6,619 nucleotides of DNA from Lachnospiraceae bacterium (lineage in GTDB: Bacteria > Bacillota > Clostridia > Lachnospirales > Lachnospiraceae). A program made the translations under genes and the position numbers. Of this stretch, positions 1 to 5,242 are shown one piece after another. A model generated the notes under the pieces. The model made no database searches, was not told the origin of the DNA, and saw only the letters and a list, made by a program, of their open reading frames with translations. The stretch lies in the NCBI GenBank assembly GCA_003542935.1, contig DPJQ01000292.1:1-6619 (forward strand). The letters are read 5' to 3'. Numbering within the stretch: position 1 is the stretch's first letter; every line of letters begins with the position of its first letter.

Positions 1-64
1 TGACATTGGTACTGAACAGTTACAGGTGATAAAATATTGCATGCGGTATGGGTACCATGCCGCC

Positions 65-71
65 GGAGGGA
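65..71 (+). promoter_or_regulatory. Shine-Dalgarno site of cobD
   Basis: GGAGGGA lies a few bases before the ATG at 75 (GGAGG core at 65-69, 5 bases of spacing). It decides the start: the in-frame ATGs at 48 and 57 have no comparable site, and the protein from 75 begins just before the conserved N-terminal motif. Confidence 0.75.
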
Positions 72-74
72 GCT

Positions 75-1118
75 ATGAAAGAACAGGTACACGGCGGAGA
101 TATATACCGCCATCCGGGGATGCTGGATTTTTCGTCCAACATGAATCCGCTGGGAACGCCGTCATCGGTGACGGAAGCTGCGGTAAAGAGCCTGGAGCAG
201 ATATCCCATTATCCCGATATCCAGTGTGCAGCGCTTACGGAAGCGCTGGCGGACTATGAGCAGGTTCCCCGGGAACAGATCATCTGCGGCAATGGGGCGG
301 CGGATCTGATCTTTTCGCTGGTACAGGCGGTCCGCCCGAAAAAGGCGCTGGTGCAGGCTCCGACCTTTGCGGAGTATGCCCAGGCATTGGAATCGGTGGG
401 GGCTGCTGTGTCGTACTACGATTCTGCCTGCCGGGATTTCAGGATTGACAGGGGATACCTGGAAATGTTGGAGGAATCTCCCGATATGGCTTTTCTGTGC
501 AACCCCAATAATCCCACCGGATTTCTGATTGAACCGAAGGTTCTCGGAGAAATTGCGGAGGCCTGCGAAGATCGCGGCATTTTGCTGGTGGTGGATGAGT
601 GTTTCCAGGACTTCATTCCGGATGAAGAGAAGCATACGCTGAAACCGCGGCTGGCCCGCAATCCCTGTCTGTTTCTGCTGAAAGCGTTTACCAAGCGGTA
701 TGCTATGGCCGGTCTGCGGCTGGGCTATGGCCTTTGTTCGAACAAGGGGCTTTTGGAGAAAATGGGCCGGGTGACGCAGCCCTGGAATGTCTCTATCCCT
801 GCCCAGGCCGCCGGGGTGGCGGCGCTGAAGGAGCGGGCCTATGTCCGGGAAGGGCGCAGAGTGGTGGCGGAGGAACTGTCCTTGATGAAACAGGAGATGG
901 CTGCCGCCGGTCTCCAGGTATATGATTCCCAGGCCAACTATATCTTCTTCCGGGGGCCGGTGGATCTCAGGGAGCACTGTCTGAAACAGGGGGTGCTGAT
1001 CCGCAGCTGCAGCAATTATCCGGGTCTGGACAGCGGATATTTCCGCGTGGCAGTGCGGCGGCATGAGGAGAACCAGGTATTGCTCCGTGCGCTCCGTCTG
1101 CACCCCAATCTCAAATAA
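75..1118 (+). CDS. cobD: L-threonine-O-3-phosphate decarboxylase CobD
   Basis: PLP-dependent fold-type I enzyme of the HisC/CobD branch, 347 residues, close to the usual CobD length. It decarboxylates L-threonine 3-phosphate to (R)-1-amino-2-propanol 2-phosphate, which CbiB attaches to cobyric acid to make the cobinamide side arm. Visible landmarks: HGGDIYRHPGMLDFSSNMNPLG at the N-terminus (residues about 6-27), a GNGAAD turn (72-77), NPNNPTG (143-149), VVDE with the PLP-pyridine Asp (about 174), FTKRYAMAGLRLGY with the Schiff-base Lys at about 207, and a C-terminal FRVAVR containing the carboxylate-binding Arg (about 324). HGGD and SSNMNPLG point to CobD rather than histidinol-phosphate aminotransferase, as do the B12 genes downstream. 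I see no extra C-terminal metal-binding domain. A HisC-like aminotransferase is the only realistic alternative. The start at 75 is chosen for its ribosome binding site. Confidence 0.93.
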   Translation: MKEQVHGGDIYRHPGMLDFSSNMNPLGTPSSVTEAAVKSLEQISHYPDIQCAALTEALADYEQVPREQIICGNGAADLIFSLVQAVRPKKALVQAPTFAEYAQALESVGAAVSYYDSACRDFRIDRGYLEMLEESPDMAFLCNPNNPTGFLIEPKVLGEIAEACEDRGILLVVDECFQDFIPDEEKHTLKPRLARNPCLFLLKAFTKRYAMAGLRLGYGLCSNKGLLEKMGRVTQPWNVSIPAQAAGVAALKERAYVREGRRVVAEELSLMKQEMAAAGLQVYDSQANYIFFRGPVDLREHCLKQGVLIRSCSNYPGLDSGYFRVAVRRHEENQVLLRALRLHPNLK

Positions 1119-1137
1119 TCACGAACACAAAGAAGCC

Positions 1138-1174
1138 GCCTGTTGTAAATGCCTGACAGGGCAGATATTTTTTT
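1138..1174 (+). terminator. Possible weak terminator or attenuator between cobD and cbiP
   Basis: About 20 bases after the cobD stop, CCTGT (1139-1143) can pair with ACAGG (1156-1160), or alternatively TGCC (1150-1153) with GGCA (1160-1163). A run of seven T follows at 1168-1174. The stems are only 4-5 bp, so termination would at best be partial. It would allow separate control of cobD and cbiP. This is a pattern seen by eye, not a folded prediction. Confidence 0.25.
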
Positions 1175-1200
1175 ACAAGGATCTTGCGGCCGGATATTTT
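1172..1200 (+). promoter_or_regulatory. Possible sigma-A type promoter upstream of cbiP
   Basis: TTTACA (1172-1177, 5 of 6 to the -35 consensus) and TATTTT (1195-1200, 4 of 6 to the -10) are separated by exactly 17 bases. The predicted transcript start (about 1207) would fall right at the cbiP Shine-Dalgarno site, which is unusually close and argues against it. The cobD-cbiP gap is the longest in the operon, so an internal promoter is plausible. Confidence 0.22.
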
Positions 1201-1222
1201 AACAATCGGGGAGGTAACAGCT

Positions 1223-2734
1223 ATGGCAAAAGCGATCATGATACAGGGCACCATGTCCAATGCGGGGAAGAGCCTGCTGGCAGCCGGATTGTGCCGGATT
1301 TTCCGCCAGGACGGCTATCGGGTGGCACCCTTTAAATCCCAGAACATGGCGCTGAATTCTTTTATCACGGAAGAAGGGCTGGAGATGGGGCGGGCCCAGG
1401 TGATGCAGGCCGAGGCGGCCGGCATTAAGCCGTCGGTGCTGATGAACCCCATTTTACTCAAACCTACCAACGATACCGGTTCCCAGGTCATCGTAAACGG
1501 GGAAGTGCTGGGGACCATGGATGCCAGGGAATATTTTGCGTACAAGCCGAAGCTCTTCCCGGATGTGATGAAAGCGTATCACACGTTGGCGGAGGAGTAT
1601 GATATCATCGTGATCGAGGGTGCGGGCAGTCCGGCGGAGATCAACCTGAAACGGGATGATATCGTCAATATGGGTATGGCAAAACGGGCCGGTGCGCCGG
1701 TGTTGCTGGTGGGCGATATCGATCGGGGAGGCGTGTTTGCCCAGCTGGTCGGCACCGTGGCTCTGTTGGAAGAGGATGAGAAATCTCTGGTCAAGGGTCT
1801 TATCATCAATAAATTTCGGGGGGACAAGACGATTCTGGATCCCGGTGTAAAGATGCTGGAGAAAATGGCCGATATCCCTGTGGTGGGTGTGGCCCCATAT
1901 CTAAATATCCAGGTAGAGGACGAGGACAGTCTGACCGAAAGATTTTCCTTCCGCGGAGAAGTGGGATTAATCGATCTGGCGGTCATTCGGGTGCCCAGAA
2001 TCTCCAATTTTACGGACTTTAATCCCTTCGAGAGTATGCCGGGTGTGACTGTGCGCTATGTGGGCAGCGTCCGCGAACTGGGAGATCCGGATATGATTCT
2101 GCTGCCGGGCACAAAAAATACCATGGAAGACCTGCTCTGGATGCGGGAGAACGGCCTGGAGGCCGCTGTCTTGAAGGCTGCGGCTGCGGGTAAGGTGATC
2201 TTCGGCATCTGCGGCGGATATCAGATGCTGGGAGAACGGCTGTCCGATCCGGAGCATGTGGAGGCCGGAGGAACGGTGCGCGGTATGGGGCTGTTACCCA
2301 TGGAGACTGTGTTTGCTGCGGAAAAGACGAGGACCCGCGTGACCGGCATATTCGGAAAAGTGGACGGTGCCCTGGCCGGACTGTCGGATATTCCGGTGGA
2401 AGGCTATGAAATCCATATGGGAGAGACAACCGGGAAAGACGGCGTGTGTTCCATGACGGCCATAGAGGATTTTGTGCAGAGGGACGGCGTCAAGCCCGAC
2501 GGCGGTCAGAAGGGAAATGTTTACGGCACCTATATTCATGGGGTGTTTGACCGCGAGGAGGTGGCGAAGGCTGTAGTTCGCGGCCTGGGACGCCAGAAAG
2601 GGATAGATACGGAACATATTACCGGCGTGGATTTCCGGGCTTTCAAGGAGTCGCAGTATGATATCCTGGCAGAGGCGCTGAGGAAGCATTTGGATATGAA
2701 AAAAATTTATGAGATCCTGGAGGCAGGAGTATGA
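1223..2734 (+). CDS. cbiP: Cobyric acid synthase (CbiP/CobQ), glutamine-hydrolysing
   Basis: Adds amide groups to carboxylates b, d, e and g of adenosylcobyrinic acid a,c-diamide, using glutamine and ATP, to give adenosylcobyric acid. The 503 residues match the family length. The N-terminal half is a dethiobiotin-synthetase-like ATPase: P-loop variant QGTMSNAGKS (residues 8-17), KSQNMALNS (38-46), VIEGAGSPAEINL (130-142) and GDIDRGGVFA (164-173). The C-terminal half is a class I-like (triad) glutamine amidotransferase: FGICGGYQMLG with the nucleophile Cys at about 330, EGYEIHMGET (393-402), and GTYIHGVFD with the catalytic His at about 439. Both halves look intact. I chose the ATG at 1223 because GGGGAGG (1208-1214) sits 8 bases upstream and the protein then begins directly at the MAKAIMIQGT strand; an in-frame TTG at 1184 would only add an unconserved leader. 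The downstream methylmutase gene follows closely. Confidence 0.96.
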   Translation: MAKAIMIQGTMSNAGKSLLAAGLCRIFRQDGYRVAPFKSQNMALNSFITEEGLEMGRAQVMQAEAAGIKPSVLMNPILLKPTNDTGSQVIVNGEVLGTMDAREYFAYKPKLFPDVMKAYHTLAEEYDIIVIEGAGSPAEINLKRDDIVNMGMAKRAGAPVLLVGDIDRGGVFAQLVGTVALLEEDEKSLVKGLIINKFRGDKTILDPGVKMLEKMADIPVVGVAPYLNIQVEDEDSLTERFSFRGEVGLIDLAVIRVPRISNFTDFNPFESMPGVTVRYVGSVRELGDPDMILLPGTKNTMEDLLWMRENGLEAAVLKAAAAGKVIFGICGGYQMLGERLSDPEHVEAGGTVRGMGLLPMETVFAAEKTRTRVTGIFGKVDGALAGLSDIPVEGYEIHMGETTGKDGVCSMTAIEDFVQRDGVKPDGGQKGNVYGTYIHGVFDREEVAKAVVRGLGRQKGIDTEHITGVDFRAFKESQYDILAEALRKHLDMKKIYEILEAGV

Positions 2735-2781
2735 TGTGTGAAAAGGACGCCTTTGAAATTAGGGAATATGCAGCATATAAT

Positions 2782-2787
2782 GGAGGT
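2782..2787 (+). promoter_or_regulatory. Shine-Dalgarno site favouring the ATG-2798 start of cbiC
   Basis: GGAGGT, a perfect anti-16S match, lies 10 bases before the ATG at 2798. A second site, AGGAG at 2725-2729 (inside the end of cbiP), is 8 bases before a GTG at 2738 in the same frame. The start is therefore ambiguous on ribosome-site grounds alone; homology to the family N-terminus favours 2798. Confidence 0.5.
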
Positions 2788-2797
2788 ATACGATACT

Positions 2798-3433
2798 ATG
2801 GAATGGGAAAAGGTTGGGCCCAGGGAGATTGAGGCCCGTAGTTTTGAGATTATCACGGAGGAGCTTGGAGACAAGAAGCTGATTCCGGGGACAGAATGGA
2901 TTGTAAAGCGGTGTATCCATACCAGCGCGGATTTTGATTACGCGGACAATCTGTGTTTCTCGGAGGGCGTGGTGGAACAGGCGCTGGCGGCCATACGGGA
3001 AGGTGCCTGCATTGTGACGGATACCCAGATGGCCCGATCAGGCATCAACAAAAGAGCGTTGGCCCGTTATGGCGGCGAGGTGTTCTGCTTCATGTCCGAT
3101 GAAGATGTGGCCCAGGCTGCCAGGGAGAATCAGACTACCCGGGCGACAGCCTGTATGGACAAAGCGGCGGCCATGGATAAGAAACTGATCTTTGCCATCG
3201 GCAACGCACCGACGGCATTGCTGCGTCTCCATGAACTGATCATGTCGGGCAGGCTCAGGCCGGAACTGGTGATCGGTGTGCCCGTCGGATTTGTCAATGT
3301 GGTGCAGTCGAAGGAGCTGATCATGGAAAGCGATGTGCCATATATTGTAGCCCGGGGCCGGAAGGGCGGCAGTAATATCGCGGCGTGTATCTGCAACGCG
3401 CTGCTGTATATGCTGGACGACAGGCGCGAATAA
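2798..3433 (+). CDS. cbiC: Precorrin-8X / cobalt-precorrin-8 methylmutase (CbiC/CobH)
   Basis: Moves the methyl group from C-11 to C-12 of (cobalt-)precorrin-8, giving (cobalt-)cobyrinic acid, the last corrin-ring step before amidation. From ATG 2798 the protein has 211 residues, the usual CbiC size, and opens with the family pattern P-x-x-IE-x-x-SFEII (residues 8-19). KRCIHTSADFDY carries the catalytic His at about 41; further signatures are TDTQMARSGINK, GNAPTALLRL, GVPVGFVNVVQSKE and GRKGGSN near the C-terminus. All look intact. A GTG at 2738 in the same frame, 3 bases after the cbiP stop, would add 20 residues (MKRTPLKLGN...) that I do not recognise from the family and whose codons are AT-richer than the rest; it cannot be excluded because it has a well-placed AGGAG. 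The neighbouring cbiP and cobD fit one B12 operon. The anaerobic name is preferred because of the CbiP/CobD context. Confidence 0.94.
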   Translation: MEWEKVGPREIEARSFEIITEELGDKKLIPGTEWIVKRCIHTSADFDYADNLCFSEGVVEQALAAIREGACIVTDTQMARSGINKRALARYGGEVFCFMSDEDVAQAARENQTTRATACMDKAAAMDKKLIFAIGNAPTALLRLHELIMSGRLRPELVIGVPVGFVNVVQSKELIMESDVPYIVARGRKGGSNIAACICNALLYMLDDRRE

Positions 3434-3500
3434 GCGCATAGTTTCAAGCATGATTTCCTGAGAGGATACTATTTGAGCCTGCAAAAAATGGGGCTCCTGA

Positions 3501-3507
3501 AGGAGGG
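3501..3507 (+). promoter_or_regulatory. Shine-Dalgarno site of the amidohydrolase gene
   Basis: AGGAGGG precedes two candidate in-frame starts. It leaves only 3 bases before the TTG at 3510 but 9 before the GTG at 3516, so the GTG is the better start. Just upstream, GAGCC (3475-3479) and GGCTC (3492-3496) can form a 5-bp hairpin with an A-rich loop and no T-run, which might affect initiation but is weak. Confidence 0.55.
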
Positions 3508-3515
3508 CGTTGATT

Positions 3516-4385
3516 GTGTTTGGTGAATGCCATATGCATGTTTTTATGAACGGCACGGATTATCGGCGGGCTGTCATGGAACAGAGGGAAGGAAAGTGTG
3601 AGACGGTGGTACGCCGAAATCTGGAAGCCTACCGTCGCCATGGCGTTACGTTTGTGCGGGACGGCGGTGATCACTACGATGCCTCGCTGCTGGCCAGACA
3701 GCTGGCTCCGGAATACGGGATCGACTACCGCACGCCGGTATTTGCCATCCACAAGCAGGGGCATTACGGCGGTATCGTCGGGCATGGCTTCGGTGATCTG
3801 GTGGAATACGAGGCGTTGGTGCGGGACGCCATAGCACAGAACGCGGATTTTATCAAAATCATCGTCAGCGGCATTATGGATTTCAACAAAGCCGGGGTTC
3901 TCACAGAGGCTTCCCTCAGTTCCGGGGAGATCCAGGAAATGGTGCATATCGCCCACGAAGAAGGAATGGCCGTAATGGCCCATGCCAATGGGGCCGATGC
4001 GGTACGCAGTGCAGTGCTGGCCGGAGTGGATTCGCTGGAGCACGGCAATTTCATGGACAGAGATTGCATACAATTACTGGCGGAGGCGGATACCATATAT
4101 GTCCCCACCGTATCCACCATATACAATCTGCTGGGAGATAACCGTTTTCCGGACAGAGAAGTCCGTGAACTGTGGAATCGCCAGAGAGATGTGATCGCGG
4201 CCTGTTTTGAGGCCGGCGTCCGTCTGGCTCTGGGCAGCGACGCCGGAGCCTACTGTGTTCTTCACGGCCAGGGTATTGAGGATGAATACAGAGCTTTCTG
4301 CCTGAGCATCGGCGAGTCCGCGAAACTGAAAGTGCAATTGATGGAGGGCGAGCAGCGCATACGGGAGAAATTCCGCAGAAAATGA
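3516..4385 (+). CDS. Short metal-dependent amidohydrolase, barrel-only form
   Basis: Cytoplasmic amidohydrolase-superfamily protein, 289 residues, substrate unknown. It carries what looks like a full binuclear metal site: HxH at His6/His8 (GECHMHVF), a probable bridging carboxylated Lys at 114 (DFIKIIVSG), His156 (VMAHANG), His176 (SLEHGNF) and Asp242 (LALGSDAG). The motif HKQGHYGGIVGHGFGD (79-94) resembles the GGH loop of the imidazolonepropionase/prolidase-like group (COG1228). Members of that group are usually about 400 residues, with a beta-sandwich built from both termini; here the protein begins directly at the HxH strand and ends about 47 residues after Asp242 with a basic tail, so that domain is absent. 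I see no signal peptide or membrane segment. It lies 82 bases after cbiC on the same strand and may be cotranscribed with the B12 genes, but it is not CbiZ, the known cobinamide amidohydrolase, and no B12 role can be read from sequence. Start GTG 3516 chosen over TTG 3510 by ribosome-site spacing. Confidence 0.85.
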   Translation: MFGECHMHVFMNGTDYRRAVMEQREGKCETVVRRNLEAYRRHGVTFVRDGGDHYDASLLARQLAPEYGIDYRTPVFAIHKQGHYGGIVGHGFGDLVEYEALVRDAIAQNADFIKIIVSGIMDFNKAGVLTEASLSSGEIQEMVHIAHEEGMAVMAHANGADAVRSAVLAGVDSLEHGNFMDRDCIQLLAEADTIYVPTVSTIYNLLGDNRFPDREVRELWNRQRDVIAACFEAGVRLALGSDAGAYCVLHGQGIEDEYRAFCLSIGESAKLKVQLMEGEQRIREKFRRK

Positions 4386-4413
4386 GGCAGCAGCCAGAAA
4401 TTTTGTTCGCGTT

Positions 4414-5169
4414 TTACAAAAACTCCGTCATAAATTCCCTGTACCAGAGAGGCATATGATTTCTCTGGAGCAGGGGATTTTTGCGTTCTTTGATGGAAAT
4501 GGTATCATAAAATGTTTTCCAAAGCTCCCGGTACTCATCCGGTTTCCGGGAGAGCAGCACCTCAGCCTGTTCCCGGGACAGGGCAGTCAGATACCATTCC
4601 TTTCCGGCCGGATGGATGGCTGCAAGCTGTCTGCCCACATCCAGTATCAGAAAATTCTCGCCGGACAGCCGGTCGGCAAAATGAGGGGTCAGCATGGACA
4701 GGATATTGCCTTTGGGGCGGATGCGGGCGAAAAGGACACCTTCTATGGTGGCATCAAAGCGCAGAAATTCTTTGTGATAGTGGGTTTCGTTGGCAATATT
4801 CCGGTTCAGCTCCTGAATGCGCCGTACGGCGGGCTCTGTCAGCATATCCACCACACGGGCGCCGTAGTAAAACCCGCCGACGAGAAAACGGTAGATATCG
4901 TCTGCCCGGGAATCCTCCGGTGACATGGCGGCCCGATAGACCATGTGCCAGGCTTTCGGAGAGATTTTTTCACGTATGGAGCGGCTGACGCTTTCCGCCT
5001 TGGCCGCATCGGGAACCACAGTGATGTAATCGCAGAACAGTTCCATAGTCACGGCTCGGTTCATCTGCAGACGGACATGGGAATGTCCTTTCCGCGAAGC
5101 CCAGGCGTCATAGACGGCGGTAAAGATGGAATCCGGATCGTCGTCACAGAGATAGATGGTAGTATTCAT
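4414..5169 (-). CDS. DUF4130 / TIGR03915-type putative DNA repair protein
   Basis: A 251-residue protein that I recognise as the TIGR03915 (DUF4130) partner of the radical SAM protein encoded just upstream. Recognisable parts: an N-terminal segment YLCDDDPDSIFTAVYDAW (6-23), the FLVGGFYYGARVVDML helix (95-110), the HKEFLRFDATIEGVLFARI block (132-150), GNILSMLTPHFADR (154-167), and the diagnostic C-terminal ERKNPLLQRNHMPLWYREFM (228-247). DUF4130 spans roughly residues 85-250. In other genomes this domain is also found fused to a uracil-DNA-glycosylase-like domain (family knowledge, from memory); no such fusion exists here. The biochemical role is unknown; action on DNA is inferred from the partner. 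The ATG is preceded by GGGAGG (complement of 5175-5180) at 5-base spacing. The gene follows the radical SAM gene by 73 bases, probably in one transcript, and converges on the amidohydrolase gene with 28 bases between the stops and no clear terminator there. Confidence 0.88.
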   Translation of the reverse strand: MNTTIYLCDDDPDSIFTAVYDAWASRKGHSHVRLQMNRAVTMELFCDYITVVPDAAKAESVSRSIREKISPKAWHMVYRAAMSPEDSRADDIYRFLVGGFYYGARVVDMLTEPAVRRIQELNRNIANETHYHKEFLRFDATIEGVLFARIRPKGNILSMLTPHFADRLSGENFLILDVGRQLAAIHPAGKEWYLTALSREQAEVLLSRKPDEYRELWKTFYDTISIKERKNPLLQRNHMPLWYREFMTEFL

Positions 5170-5242
5170 AGGATCCTCCCGTATACTGATACTGCAAATA
5201 CAATTGTTTTGGAAAATAGTTCTCTATGGCCATCCTGTTCAT

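Noticed and set aside
1..74. Possible tail of an upstream gene and a promoter-like TTGGTA...GATAAA pair
   Set aside because: Frame 3 runs from the edge to a TGA at 27-29 (TLVLNSYR) and frame 1 has stops at 1-3 and 13-15. Eight residues are too few to assign (CbiB would be a natural neighbour). The promoter boxes match only 4 of 6 each.
26..259. Open frame of 77 codons overlapping the start of cobD
   Set aside because: It lies in another frame over conserved cobD codons, has no recognisable motif and has no ribosome binding site.
162..1103. Long minus-strand open frame of 313 codons opposite cobD
   Set aside because: It is antisense to a clearly coding PLP-enzyme gene; the composition is that of a GC-rich shadow (His, Pro, Arg, Gln rich) and no family motif is visible.
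1119..1222. Cobalamin riboswitch upstream of cbiP
   Set aside because: The gap is only about 104 bases, too short for the aptamer, and the conserved B12-box core GCCACTG is absent.
3444..4073. Minus-strand open frame of 209 codons opposite the amidohydrolase gene
   Set aside because: It is antisense to a gene with intact metal-ligand motifs, and the translated sequence shows no domain.
4386..4413. Bidirectional terminator between the convergent genes
   Set aside because: Only 28 bases separate the stops, with AT-rich patches but no inverted repeat of useful length.
5170..5242. Separate promoter for the DUF4130 gene
   Set aside because: The minus strand has AT-rich sequence and small palindromes (CAATTG, GTATAC) but no convincing -35/-10 pair; cotranscription with the radical SAM gene is simpler.
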